Assembly: GCA_964592475.1 (NCBI GenBank)
Contig: CAZQEZ010000042.1
Location: 1-32,490, forward strand
DNA length: 32,490 nucleotides
From: CAZQEZ01 sp964592475
GTDB taxonomy: Bacteria; Bacteroidota; Bacteroidia; Cytophagales; Cyclobacteriaceae
Reading direction: 5' to 3'
Part shown: positions 24,197 through 32,490 of the stretch, in pieces
How the letters are laid out: each line of letters opens with the position of its first letter
Position numbering within the stretch: the stretch's first letter is position 1
Made by a program: the position numbers and the translations under genes
The notes under the pieces: model-generated
Databases searched by the model: none
What the model saw: the letters and a program-made list of their open reading frames with translations, nothing else
What the model was told of the DNA's origin: nothing

Positions 24197-24755
24197 AGCG
24201 CTCTTTTTCAGCATTTTCTATCATATCCCGTAACAACACCTTGGCTCTCGCGTATTGCGATTTAGAGGTGCCTACATTTATATTTAATTCTTTGGCAATT
24301 TCATCGTGTTGATAACCTTCTATTGCAAAAAGATTAAATATCACCTGGCATCCTGTTGGAAGCTCCTGTATCATCGTTAATATTTCTTCCATCTGAAACC
24401 TGCCCAAAATATTGTCTCTCTCTTCTTTCATATCATGCATCTCAGTTAAATCTACCATTGGGTATAGGTACAATTTACTCCTTTGGTAGTTGAGGGCGGT
24501 ATTTACTACTATTCTTTTTATCCAAGTATATAGTTTTGCTTCTCTTCTAAAGCTTCCTATATTTTTAAATATTTTTATAAATGCTTCTTGTAAAATATCT
24601 TCGGCTTCCGGCTGCGATTTGGCATAGCGCAAGCTGACGGCAAGCATTTTGTGCGAATACAATTCGTACAATTGCCGTTGGGCTTTTTGTTCGCCTTTTA
24701 TACAACCGTCTATGAGCTCAATTTCGTTATGCATAGCGACGCCGGAGCTTAACAT
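24180..24755 (-). CDS. ECF-type RNA polymerase sigma factor (SigE-like)
   Basis: This is a 191-residue sigma-70 family protein. I start it at the ATG at 24755, which has AAGGA four bases upstream; the frame can also begin at a GTG at 24767. Region 2 is at about residues 20-90 (LYELYSHKMLAVSLRYAKSQ, PEAEDILQEAFIKIFKNI, TWIKRIVVNTALNYQRSK), and region 4 at 130-185 (LPTGCQVIFNLFAIEGYQHD, then EIAKELNINVGTSKSQYARA). It overlaps the downstream fusion gene by 17 bases, which makes that protein the likely regulator of this sigma factor. Promoter targets cannot be judged from the sequence. Confidence 0.94.
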   Translation of the reverse strand: MLSSGVAMHNEIELIDGCIKGEQKAQRQLYELYSHKMLAVSLRYAKSQPEAEDILQEAFIKIFKNIGSFRREAKLYTWIKRIVVNTALNYQRSKLYLYPMVDLTEMHDMKEERDNILGRFQMEEILTMIQELPTGCQVIFNLFAIEGYQHDEIAKELNINVGTSKSQYARAKVLLRDMIENAEKERYEKFK

Positions 24756-24904
24756 GATTTCCTTCACTTTAAATTTGACACAAATTTTGCAATTAAAGTT
24801 GTAATCACCTATTTATTTTTTTATGTTTGGTAAAAACTTTTTCTTTTTTTAGACAATCTAAATTGTTCACTAACAGTTAATTAGTCGGGGTTTTATCATA
24901 GCTT

Positions 24905-26191
24905 ATGAATATTATTTTAAATGTCACTTTTTTTGTAAGGTTTGTATTTACGTTACTACTTTCAGTTTCAGCTGACTCTTTAATGGGGCAAATTCAAATG
25001 GAAGATAAGGTTTATAACGATCAAATTAAAAGCGTACAGCTTTATTTGTACGATGGTACTGGTAAAGATGTGCTCAATTCCGCTGTTTCGCAGCTTAATA
25101 GTAGCCAACCATTAATTTTGGAATTTGACGATTTAAGACAAGATGCTATTTTATACAATGCAAAAATTTATCATTGCAATGCAAACTGGCAACAATCAAC
25201 TCTGAATAACATGGAGTTTCTATATGATTTCAATGAGTTTTTTATAGAAGAGTATGAGTATTCATTTGATACTAGAGTATATTATGTACATTACCGGTTT
25301 CAAATACCCAAAGTAAAAATGCCGGGAAATTACGTTGTTGCCATCTATCCGGAAGATGATGAAGATAAGGCGGTACTCACCCAAAGGTTTATGATACATA
25401 CACAGCGTGTTGCTATAGGTGCTGATATACAAAATTCTTCCGGTGTGGTAGAGCGGGATTTTAATCAAGAAGTCAGTTTTACCTTAAATTATGGGCAATT
25501 GGACGTGGTGGATCCAATGCAAGATATAAAAGTAGTAATTAGACAAAACCAACGTTGGGACAATACTATTACTGATCTCAAGCCTACCTTTATGAGGATA
25601 GACCAAAAGATGCTGGAATATCGGCATTTTAATTTGGAAAATAACTTCAAGGGTGGAAATGAATATCGATTTTTCGATTTGCGGTCAGTAAATTTTGGTG
25701 GTCAAAATGTAGGAGATATCAACATTAAAGAGTATTCGGTTGAAGCATTTTTAGTAAAAGATAAAATAAGAGGAGCAGATGCTTATGCACAATATCAAGA
25801 TTTGAATGGGCAATATATAATTGACACCAAAGATGCTGGCAATGCTTTATTGCAAGCAGAATATGTTAATGTGCATTTCTTTCTAGACGCACCTGGCAAA
25901 TATCAGGATCCGGTTTATATTTTTGGAGAACTCACTAATTGGAACCTATTAGAGGAGGCTAAACTAAATTATCAGGCTGATTTGAAAGGTTATACCGGTA
26001 CTCTGTTACTCAAGCAAGGCTGGTACAATTTTCAATATTATTTAAAAAATGAAAAGACACCATTTGCCGTGGAAGGTACTCATTTTGAAACAGAGAATGA
26101 TTATGAAATATTTGTTTATTATCGTCCACCTGCTTCTGTAGCTGACATATTAGTAGGATATAAGCATATCAACTATCACCCTATGTTCTAG
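24905..26191 (+). CDS. Type IX secretion system plug-type protein (DUF5103)
   Basis: The 428-residue exported protein has a hydrophobic signal sequence (residues 7-25, FFVRFVFTLLLSVSADS). The mature part matches the family formerly named DUF5103, now associated with the plug of the Bacteroidota type IX secretion translocon: an N-terminal beta-sandwich with QLYLYDGTGKD, NAKIYHCNANWQQS and DFNEFFIEEYEYSFDT, a VHYRFQIPKVKMPGNYVVAI strand pair, and a C-terminal immunoglobulin-like domain with YIFGELTNWN. The family call relies on these conserved motifs from memory. It stands alone; no other por/gld secretion gene is in the window, and its end is 4 bases from the convergent Cas6-like gene. Confidence 0.85.
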   Translation: MNIILNVTFFVRFVFTLLLSVSADSLMGQIQMEDKVYNDQIKSVQLYLYDGTGKDVLNSAVSQLNSSQPLILEFDDLRQDAILYNAKIYHCNANWQQSTLNNMEFLYDFNEFFIEEYEYSFDTRVYYVHYRFQIPKVKMPGNYVVAIYPEDDEDKAVLTQRFMIHTQRVAIGADIQNSSGVVERDFNQEVSFTLNYGQLDVVDPMQDIKVVIRQNQRWDNTITDLKPTFMRIDQKMLEYRHFNLENNFKGGNEYRFFDLRSVNFGGQNVGDINIKEYSVEAFLVKDKIRGADAYAQYQDLNGQYIIDTKDAGNALLQAEYVNVHFFLDAPGKYQDPVYIFGELTNWNLLEEAKLNYQADLKGYTGTLLLKQGWYNFQYYLKNEKTPFAVEGTHFETENDYEIFVYYRPPASVADILVGYKHINYHPMF

Positions 26192-26195
26192 CAGA

Positions 26196-26987
26196 TTAAA
26201 ATTTATATTCCGAGGTTCTTCCGGTAGGATCAATATTAGCCAAATCTAGCATGCCAAATCCCTTGTAGGCATATATACCTAGTCCGCAGTTAAACACAAA
26301 TTCCTGCACTTCTTTGGCCGCGTATAGTGTAAATGGAAATGTATACCCTCTTACTTCATACTTTACATCCTGGTCAAAAACGGGATAAATTCTTGCAAAT
26401 TTTTTCTGGTTTTCTTCAATTTTGGCTAAATAGTTTTTATCGGGAACTACCTGAAATTTAAAAAATGAGGCAATTTGTTTCTCATCATAATACCCGAGTT
26501 CTTTCATTCTTTTAATGGTAGACTCATAGAGCAAATCAGAAAATTCATCTGTTTCGGGCATGATAAATTTTTTCCCTTCCACATCATTAAATGATGGTTT
26601 GATCAAAACTAGCGGAGAGATACATATATATTTAGTATTTTCTTCAATAGCAGGCATATTTTCTTTTTCAACACCTTCTGGCACCAGCAAGAGGTTCCCA
26701 ATTTCTATTTGGGGAAATGAAAAAAGAACTTTGAGAAAATAATCCAAGAAATCCTGATTTAAACTTGAAAGGACAAGCGTTACTCTGCTTGAATAATAAT
26801 GGAGGCCATTTCTACTAATTTTAGTTTGACCTTTTAATCCGGAGAAGTTGTAGAAAAGATAATCCATGTATCTTTCTTCACCTCCTTTCACAAGAATTCC
26901 TTTAATTAGCTGAGCTAATAAGAATTGATGGTGAAAAGGTACATTTGAGCCTTTATTTTTAAGTATGAATATAATTCTAACCCTCAA
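26196..26987 (-). CDS. Orphan Cas6-like RNA endonuclease family protein
   Basis: The 263-residue protein has the layout of CRISPR-associated Cas6. It opens with a strand MRVRIIFILKNKG, followed by VPFHHQFLLAQLIKGIL, matching the first ferredoxin-like fold and first helix. LSSLNQDFLDYFLKVLF, a KYICISPLVLIKP strand, a helix YESTIKRMKEL and, near the end, GLGIYAYKGFGMLDL (235-249) follow; the last matches the Cas6 glycine-rich loop. His19 and His20 in the first helix are candidates for the catalytic position (inference). The start is TTG at 26987; the next Met is at residue 41, too late for the conserved first strand. No CRISPR repeats or other cas genes are in the window, so it is an orphan. 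Confidence 0.75.
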   Translation of the reverse strand: MRVRIIFILKNKGSNVPFHHQFLLAQLIKGILVKGGEERYMDYLFYNFSGLKGQTKISRNGLHYYSSRVTLVLSSLNQDFLDYFLKVLFSFPQIEIGNLLLVPEGVEKENMPAIEENTKYICISPLVLIKPSFNDVEGKKFIMPETDEFSDLLYESTIKRMKELGYYDEKQIASFFKFQVVPDKNYLAKIEENQKKFARIYPVFDQDVKYEVRGYTFPFTLYAAKEVQEFVFNCGLGIYAYKGFGMLDLANIDPTGRTSEYKF

Positions 26988-27184
26988 AACGCAATATTTA
27001 TATCTTTAAAAAAATAACTATAAAAATTCTTGAATAAAGTAGTTTAATGAAAACAAAAAATATTTAAAAAGTAACTGAAACATATTTATTTTGCGCTATT
27101 TATACTTATTATTTGGTTATTTAAAATTTGTAAACGGGTTAAAGTTAAAAAATGTTTGTAAAGATGCAAATAGGCTCCGCTAAT

Positions 27185-28279
27185 TTATACATTGAACCTG
27201 AAATGCATAATATCACCATCTTCAACTATGTACTCTTTTCCCTCTATTGATATTTTGCCAGCATCGCGACAAGCAGCCTCTGTTTTATATTGCTCGTAAT
27301 CCTTTAACTTAATTACTTCTGCCTTTATAAAACCTTTTTGAAAATCGGTATGAATAACTCCGGCAGCTTGCGGGGCTTTCCACCCTTTTTCAATAGTCCA
27401 TGCCCTCACTTCTTTAGGGCCGGCAGTGAAAAAAGTAATTAAATCAAGAAGCGCATAGGAGGCTCTTATTAATTGATCCAGGCCTGATTCTTTTAGTCCG
27501 TATTCAGCCAAAAACTCTGCTCTTTCTTCCTCTTCAAGCTCAGCAATCTGAGATTCCAATGAAGCAGATACTTTTACAATTCCTGCTTTTTCTTCTTTTA
27601 TGGCTTCTTTAAATTTCTTTACAAACTCATTGTCGGTATTGATACTATCCTCATCAACGTTTAAAACATAAATCACAGGTTTTCCAGTAAGTAGTTGCAA
27701 ATCTTCCACTGCTTGTGCGTCCTCTTCTGATATTTCTATATCACGAATACTTTTTCCATTTTCTAGGTTGTCCTTAAACATCTGCAGAGAGGATAAGGTT
27801 TTTCTGGCTTTTGCGTCTCCTGTTTTTGCAATTTTTTCTACTTTGCTTATTTTTTTTTCGATCGATTCCAGATCTTTTATCTGCAACTCTGCATCTATAA
27901 TTTCTTTATCAAACACCGGATTAATATCACCAGCAACATGAGCTACATTTAGGTCGGTAAAGCACCTAACCACATGTATTACGGCATCTACTTCACGAAT
28001 ATTAGCTAAAAATTTATTGCCCAATCCTTCACCCCGACTGGCTCCTTTAACCAGGCCGGCAATGTCTACAAATTCCATTGTTGTAGGTATAAGTTTCTGA
28101 GGCTTAACAATTTCTTCCAGTATATTTAGTCTTTGGTCGGGTACAAAAGTAACTCCCAGGTTAGGTTCTATGGTACAAAAAGGGCGATTAGCCGCTTCTG
28201 CTTTTCCTGTTGATAATGCATTAAATAAAGTTGATTTACCCACATTTGGTAATCCTACAATTCCGCAATGTAACGCCAT
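27185..28279 (-). CDS. ychF: YchF, Obg-family ATPase/GTPase
   Basis: YchF is a universally conserved P-loop NTPase that prefers ATP, binds ribosomes and takes part in stress response. The 364 residues are the normal length. The P-loop GLPNVGKST is at residues 9-17, the G3 motif DIAGLVKGASRGEGLGN starts at 72, and the G4 position reads NVDE (207-210) instead of NKxD, the change that explains ATP preference in this family. A coiled helical insert occupies 130-180, and a C-terminal TGS domain ends the protein (GVIHTDFQKGFIKAEVI, VEDGDIMHFRFNV). It is 23 bases downstream of the AI-2E family gene on the same strand, so they may be co-transcribed. Confidence 0.97.
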   Translation of the reverse strand: MALHCGIVGLPNVGKSTLFNALSTGKAEAANRPFCTIEPNLGVTFVPDQRLNILEEIVKPQKLIPTTMEFVDIAGLVKGASRGEGLGNKFLANIREVDAVIHVVRCFTDLNVAHVAGDINPVFDKEIIDAELQIKDLESIEKKISKVEKIAKTGDAKARKTLSSLQMFKDNLENGKSIRDIEISEEDAQAVEDLQLLTGKPVIYVLNVDEDSINTDNEFVKKFKEAIKEEKAGIVKVSASLESQIAELEEEERAEFLAEYGLKESGLDQLIRASYALLDLITFFTAGPKEVRAWTIEKGWKAPQAAGVIHTDFQKGFIKAEVIKLKDYEQYKTEAACRDAGKISIEGKEYIVEDGDIMHFRFNV

Positions 28280-28302
28280 TCTTCAAATAAATTATTGGTA
28301 TT

Positions 28303-29400
28303 TTAATTGGTTTTTAACTTAAATATGCTATACGCCTTATAGCCTTTGTGAAATTCTAAAAATGATACCCGCAGCACCGTGTAAACGGGTATAGCTGCAA
28401 TCATTCCCGGAATACCCGCCAAAGTAGCACCCACAAAGATAATGATAAAAATTTCCAAAGGATGGGCTTTTACACTTTTTGAAAAAATAAGAGGTTGCAG
28501 AAAAATGTTGTCAGTCATTTGCACTGTGGCAAAAACGCCAATTATTTTTAAAGTAAGAAATAGAAAATCATTGGCCGTGGCCAGATCACCAGCCGTGCTG
28601 ATTCCTACAATAATTCCAAAGGATGCTCCTAAAATGGGCCCCAGGTATGGAATTAAATTTGCAAAAGCCGCAAATACCGCGATAGCTAGTGAGTATTTTA
28701 TGCCTACTATTGTAAGTCCCACATATACAATGGTAAATACTGAAAACATTTGAAATAAAAGGCCGATCAAATAATTACTTAATAGTTTCTCGATTTTGTA
28801 AATAATGGCAATTGATACTTCGAAAAATTTATTGGGGATAAGAGAAATAATTTGCCTGCGAAATATGCCTTTTTCATAAAGCAGAAAAAATGAGATGAAA
28901 ATAACTGCAATGAATCCTATAAAAAAGCTACCGGCTAATGAAATAATGTTATTGATAAATTTTGTTACGTTTAGCGGCTCTACAATGGAGGAAAGATATT
29001 GTTGTAGGTTTGTTACCAACGATTCCTTTTCTTTATCAGTGAGGTTATTCTCAATAAGAAAATTTTCAAATTGGTTTATTGGTGCTTTTATTTTTTCCCA
29101 GAGGCCTTCATAATTAATATTACTTAGTACTTGTATCTGTTCATTGACCAGAGGAATAAACAGAACTATGAATAAACCTAATATGGTGATCAATATTAAA
29201 AAAGAAATAATTACCGCTAAAAAACGTGGAACTTTGATTCTGAAAAGGTAAAGCTGATTGATACGATTAGTAAGTGGACGAAGAATGGCAGAAATAACAA
29301 CTGATATTACAAGATAAATAAAAATATTAGAAAAGTACCATGCCAAAAGCACAAAAATCGTGAGAATGACGATTATATTAACGATCGTGCGATTAAACAT
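28303..29400 (-). CDS. AI-2E family membrane transporter
   Basis: The 365-residue inner-membrane protein has about eight hydrophobic segments: three near the N-terminus (residues 8-90), a long polar loop (90-150) with helices rich in Glu and Lys, and a block from 150 to 350. The signature stretch FAAFANLIPYLGPILGASFG is in the second half, followed by QMTDNIFLQPLIFSKSVKAHP, both typical of the AI-2E transporter (PF01594) family. Members move varied solutes including sodium, protons or autoinducer-2, so the substrate here is unknown. It lies upstream of ychF and 57 bases downstream of the DUF3276 gene. Confidence 0.92.
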   Translation of the reverse strand: MFNRTIVNIIVILTIFVLLAWYFSNIFIYLVISVVISAILRPLTNRINQLYLFRIKVPRFLAVIISFLILITILGLFIVLFIPLVNEQIQVLSNINYEGLWEKIKAPINQFENFLIENNLTDKEKESLVTNLQQYLSSIVEPLNVTKFINNIISLAGSFFIGFIAVIFISFFLLYEKGIFRRQIISLIPNKFFEVSIAIIYKIEKLLSNYLIGLLFQMFSVFTIVYVGLTIVGIKYSLAIAVFAAFANLIPYLGPILGASFGIIVGISTAGDLATANDFLFLTLKIIGVFATVQMTDNIFLQPLIFSKSVKAHPLEIFIIIFVGATLAGIPGMIAAIPVYTVLRVSFLEFHKGYKAYSIFKLKTN

Positions 29401-29457
29401 GAAGCTATATTGTGAATTTTAAAAAAATGTGAATTGAAGATATTGTCAATAGGAATA

Positions 29458-29802
29458 TTAATCCCAACGTAAATCATTATCCATCTCTTCTGATTCCTTT
29501 TCGTGATCTTCTTTTTCAAATTGTGAAAAATCAAAATCAGGCATTAATTCATCCTTCACGTGATCAACAGTATCCTTTAGCGCTTTGATAAATTTTTCAA
29601 AATCTTCTTTATAGAGAAATATTTTATGCTTTTCGTAAAAAAAGCCATCTTCTTTATCTTTAGAACGACGTTTGCTTTCAGTAATAGTTAAGTAGTAGTC
29701 ATTTGATCGTGTTGATTTCACATCAAAGAAATACGTTCTTTTACCAGCCCTTACCCTATTAGAGTATAATTCAATTTTTTCGTTTTCCTTGTTATCTGCC
29801 AC
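29458..29802 (-). CDS. Pur-alpha-like nucleic-acid-binding protein (DUF3276)
   Basis: The 114-residue cytoplasmic protein carries one PUR repeat, a single-strand DNA/RNA-binding fold shared with eukaryotic Pur-alpha and known in Bacteroidota and spirochaetes. The pattern is ELYSNRVRAGKRTYFFDVKS followed by DYYLTITESKRR, then KIFLYKEDFEKFIKALKD, and an acidic tail (FEKEDHEKESEEMDND). The start codon is GTG (29802), since no in-frame ATG is available upstream. Such proteins are small and likely dimerise. On its upstream side CAAAAGTA (29877-29884), read on the minus strand TACTTTTG, is a possible -7 element 75 bases away. Confidence 0.9.
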   Translation of the reverse strand: MADNKENEKIELYSNRVRAGKRTYFFDVKSTRSNDYYLTITESKRRSKDKEDGFFYEKHKIFLYKEDFEKFIKALKDTVDHVKDELMPDFDFSQFEKEDHEKESEEMDNDLRWD

Positions 29803-30138
29803 AATGCTGTTGTTTTTATGAAAAATTGATTTTTTTTATTGTTGATATATTTTTTTCAATGTAATTTCTGCACATACAAAAGTATATTAACTTTTGGGAA
29901 ATTAGCTTTTTTTATTAAAATTTTTAACTTTTTTATTTTTCAAAAGCTTTACAATTAAAATCAGCTGGTTTTTGCAATTCAAATTTAAATTTATTTATAA
30001 ATTAAATCATTTACAATCAATTATTCTATTTTTTTGCTAAAACAGTGAAAATTAACATTTAAGAAATAATAGCGCCTAACTTATTTAGTTTAGTAGATGG
30101 AAAACTTTTTTCTAAAATATAATCAGTATTTTTGATAA
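29803..30138. other. AT-rich divergent promoter region
   Basis: This 336-base stretch separates the divergent DUF3276 and DUF58 genes. It is very AT-rich with many A and T runs. Candidate -7 boxes are TACTTTTG on the minus strand (29884-29877) and TATTTTTG on the plus strand (30127-30134). The latter is only 4 bases before the DUF58 ATG, so it would give an almost leaderless transcript and may be chance. I see no gene or RNA here. Confidence 0.45.
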
Positions 30139-31044
30139 ATGGAGCTTGATATAAAGAAAATCAGGGAGTTTGGCAACATTGAATTGTTGGCCCGACAAAT
30201 GGTAGAAGGTTTTATTACCGGTTTGCATAAGTCGCCATACCACGGTTTTTCGGTAGAATTTGCAGAGCATAGATTATATAACACCGGAGAATCTACCCGT
30301 CACATTGATTGGAAGGTTTTTGCCAAAACAGACCGCCTATATACGAAAAGATATGAAGAAGAAACTAATTTGCGCTGTCAAATAGTAATTGACAATTCTT
30401 CATCAATGTATTATCCATTACCCAATTACGGCAAAATCACATTCAGCTTGATGGCAGGTGCTACACTTGCTTACCTTTTGCATAGGCAAAGAGATGCTGT
30501 AGGTCTTACTACTTTTGCACAGGATATTGAAGTGCAAACCCAGGTTAAATCTACAGGTTCGCACTTGCACAAGATGTTTATTTTAATGGAAAAGCTACTC
30601 CGGGAAGGTCATCAGAATAAAAAAACAGCAGTAGCAGACACATTACATAAAATTGCAAAAAAGTTTCATCGCAGATCATTAGTAATTATTTTTAGCGATT
30701 TATTTGATAATCACGATCAAGTAGAGCAAACCTTATCGGCGCTGCAGCATCTAAAACATAATCATCATGAAGTGCTTATTTTTCATGTAATAGATAAGAA
30801 AACAGAATTTGAATTTGAATTTGAAGATCGACCTTACGAGTTTATAGATTTGGAAACAAATGAAAAATTAAAGCTTCAGCCAAGCCAAATGCGTAAACAA
30901 TATCGTGAGTATGTAGCTAAATATTATCACGATTTGAAAATTAAATGCGGTGATTTCAAGATCGACTTTATTGAAGCCGATATTCACCAGGATTATGAAA
31001 AAATATTAACTTCTTATTTAATCAAACGCTCAAAAATGGCCTAA
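30139..31044 (+). CDS. DUF58 protein with von Willebrand A-like MIDAS motif
   Basis: The 301-residue protein belongs to the DUF58 family that usually works beside a MoxR AAA+ ATPase in envelope or metallo-protein maturation. The family motif RHIDWKVFAKTDRLYTKRYEEE is near residues 54-75, and the metal-site motif DNSSSM at 85-90 keeps Asp85, Ser87 and Ser89 of the DxSxS pattern. It has no membrane segment, unlike longer DUF58 members. No MoxR gene lies next to it: the upstream gene is divergent and the downstream one convergent. Any MoxR partner must be elsewhere (inference). Confidence 0.9.
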   Translation: MELDIKKIREFGNIELLARQMVEGFITGLHKSPYHGFSVEFAEHRLYNTGESTRHIDWKVFAKTDRLYTKRYEEETNLRCQIVIDNSSSMYYPLPNYGKITFSLMAGATLAYLLHRQRDAVGLTTFAQDIEVQTQVKSTGSHLHKMFILMEKLLREGHQNKKTAVADTLHKIAKKFHRRSLVIIFSDLFDNHDQVEQTLSALQHLKHNHHEVLIFHVIDKKTEFEFEFEDRPYEFIDLETNEKLKLQPSQMRKQYREYVAKYYHDLKIKCGDFKIDFIEADIHQDYEKILTSYLIKRSKMA

Positions 31045-31045
31045 A

Positions 31046-31513
31046 TTAGCGTATGTTTATCTGATAGTAAATTTCCGGATTGGTAAAGCTCAAAATATCT
31101 ACCGCTTCTAAATAATTAAGCTGTCTGGCCAGGTTTATAGCATTGTCAATAAAATATTTTTCCTGTACCCTTATTTTTTCGGCAGTTTTCACTAATTCAT
31201 GATTGGTGATACTAATGTTATCAATATCCGTGATGTCTAATGACATTTTTTCAGCCTCGAGCATCATAGAGCTTATCTCAAAGCTATCCAATGAATCGAG
31301 ATTAATATCATAAATTTCACAAAGTTCTTCTAAGCGTACAATTTGATCAGTTGCTTGTTTGGTTAAATTGCTGAAATACTCTTTGGTTTCAGCATCTGTT
31401 GCTTGTTTTGCCATTTTGGGATATATGCTCTGTAGTTTAAGTTCAGTATTCAATAATTCATTGATCAACTGTTGAAAATCGTCTTCCTTACTAAAAATTT
31501 CCTTTAACGTCAT
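31046..31513 (-). CDS. Putative ferritin-like helical protein (YciF/DUF892-type)
   Basis: The 155-residue protein is nearly all helical. LLNTELKLQSIYPKMAKQAT followed by EYFSNLTKQATDQIVRLEEL resembles the first two helices of the YciE/YciF family (DUF892), small ferritin-like bundles tied to stress responses. Glu residues are at suitable helix positions, but I cannot confirm the full metal-binding set. It starts at an ATG and is convergent with the DUF58 gene (1 base between stops). The similarity is by eye; a generic helical bundle is the alternative. Confidence 0.55.
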   Translation of the reverse strand: MTLKEIFSKEDDFQQLINELLNTELKLQSIYPKMAKQATDAETKEYFSNLTKQATDQIVRLEELCEIYDINLDSLDSFEISSMMLEAEKMSLDITDIDNISITNHELVKTAEKIRVQEKYFIDNAINLARQLNYLEAVDILSFTNPEIYYQINIR

Positions 31514-31782
31514 TTTTATTTACTTTTGAATTTTAATAGTAGAACATTCTCATACTGTTTATGTTACTATGCTATAAATAATTTATAATATTTTCAATAA
31601 TTCAGAATTATTTGTTAATTCTAACAATATGAGTATTCATAATATTTGATTATTTCCTCGAATAGTAAAATATTTTTACAATTCTCGCAATAATGCCTTG
31701 AATATGCTAATGTTTATTAAAGAAATTTTAAATTAATAGTGGGGTAAATATTACCTGCTCCCTTGCACTAATATATAATTTG

Positions 31783-32490
31783 ATGTTAAATAAGTATTCC
31801 GATACAATAAATTTTATACAGAAATTATCTCCATATAAAATTTTGAATGGATTTAAAATCTTATTCAGTTTTTATTTTAGCCGATTACGCAAAAAACCGG
31901 GTTTATGGGGAATGCCATTGAGCATATCAATTGAACCTACAACGCATTGTAATTTGAGGTGCCCTCAATGTATTAGTGGATTAAGAGCTTTTACCAGGCC
32001 CATTGGTAATTTGCAGATGGAAAATTTTGAACGATTACTAGACCAAAATAAAGCAAATCTTGTGTATCTTTTACTTTATTTTCAAGGTGAACCTTACCTC
32101 AATCCTAACTTTTTGCAAATGGTTGAAAAGGCCAACAGCCATAAAATATATACAGCTACCAGTACTAATGGGCACTATTTGAATAGATATGCAGAAGCAA
32201 CTGTACAATCCGGACTTGATAGAATTATTATTTCTATTGATGGAACCGATCAGAAATCTTATTCAAAATATCGGGTTGGAGGAAGTTTTGATAAAGTAAT
32301 TGAAGGAACTAAAGCATTGGTCGCTGCCAAAGCAGCTTTAAAATCAAAAACACCGCACATAATTTTTCAATTTATAGTAATGCAGCACAACGAACATCAA
32401 ATTGGAACCATAGAAAATATGAGTAAAAGTATAGGGGTGGATGAGCTTCAACTTAAAACTGTGCAGGTATATGATGAAGCTGGTGTTGAA
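31783..32490 (+). CDS. Radical SAM enzyme, N-terminal part (runs off the window)
   Basis: The frame opens with an ATG at 31783 and stays open for all 236 codons to the window edge. The 4Fe-4S cluster motif CNLRCPQC (Cys-x3-Cys-x2-Cys) is near residue 57, after SISIEPTTH. A glycine-poor but typical second strand YLLLYFQGEPYLNP follows, then TSTNGHYL and RIIISIDGTDQKSYSKYR, all typical of radical SAM barrel strands 2 to 4 in SPASM-type enzymes. The basic N-terminal 45 residues (FSRLRKKPG) could bind a membrane or a partner. The C-terminus, where extra cluster-binding cysteines would be, is outside the window, so the substrate cannot be guessed. Confidence 0.93.
   Translation, partial: MLNKYSDTINFIQKLSPYKILNGFKILFSFYFSRLRKKPGLWGMPLSISIEPTTHCNLRCPQCISGLRAFTRPIGNLQMENFERLLDQNKANLVYLLLYFQGEPYLNPNFLQMVEKANSHKIYTATSTNGHYLNRYAEATVQSGLDRIIISIDGTDQKSYSKYRVGGSFDKVIEGTKALVAAKAALKSKTPHIIFQFIVMQHNEHQIGTIENMSKSIGVDELQLKTVQVYDEAGVE

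Noticed and set aside
26196..27184. CRISPR array expected near the Cas6-like gene
   Set aside because: I looked on both sides for regularly spaced direct repeats of 25-40 bases and saw none in the spacer 26988-27184 or elsewhere in the window.
31743..31755. GGTAA-ATA-TTACC inverted repeat before the radical SAM gene
   Set aside because: Five-base arms in AT-rich DNA are expected by chance; no matching copies or clear promoter relation are seen.

Overview
The window is ordinary chromosomal DNA from a low-GC member of the Bacteroidota, most likely of the Cytophagales type. This rests on a type IX secretion plug protein, a Pur-alpha-like DUF3276 protein, a menDBE menaquinone operon, several lipoproteins with a Cys right after a short signal peptide, weak Shine-Dalgarno sites, and -7 elements of the TAnnTTTG type. 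No species can be named from the sequence alone. I see no tRNA, rRNA, insertion sequence, prophage or CRISPR array.

Layout. 1-1915: deoC, followed upstream by a decay zone holding pieces of a GntR/UTRA regulator with its operator-like palindrome, a small membrane protein gene and a probable universal-stress-protein remnant. 1916-4983: mutS and a gene-poor stretch ending in a bidirectional terminator. 4984-9898 (minus strand): a coiled-coil lipoprotein, a ClC chloride channel with CBS domains, and a histidine kinase followed by a YfiR-family periplasmic protein. 10225-11277 (plus): a 79-residue protein of unknown function and a LexA-like HTH-S24 repressor behind a clear inverted-repeat promoter. 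11289-15631 (minus): menD-menB-menE plus an unknown 245-residue protein, all overlapping or abutting. 15712-18108: a GH10 xylanase lipoprotein and a divergent L,D-transpeptidase-like protein. 18319-20589 (minus): an ECF sigma factor with a small single-pass membrane protein, then a Gfo/Idh/MocA oxidoreductase coupled to a small membrane protein. 20697-24755: a TPR lipoprotein, a 59-residue membrane ORF, a lipoprotein, and an ECF sigma factor overlapping an anti-sigma-like/beta-barrel fusion. 24905-31513: the T9SS plug protein, an orphan Cas6-like protein, ychF, an AI-2E family transporter, DUF3276, a DUF58 protein and a YciF-like protein. 31783 to the end: the start of a radical SAM enzyme.

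How the genes work together. The clear functional units are the menaquinone block (menD, menB, menE make dihydroxynaphthoyl-CoA from isochorismate, with menC and menH supplied elsewhere), two sigma factor/membrane partner pairs, the kinase/YfiR pair, and the autoregulated-looking HTH-S24 operon. The most unusual items are the Cas6-like protein without any CRISPR context, the LexA-like operon with its unknown first gene, and the one-piece anti-sigma/beta-barrel protein. None of these is proven novel from sequence alone.
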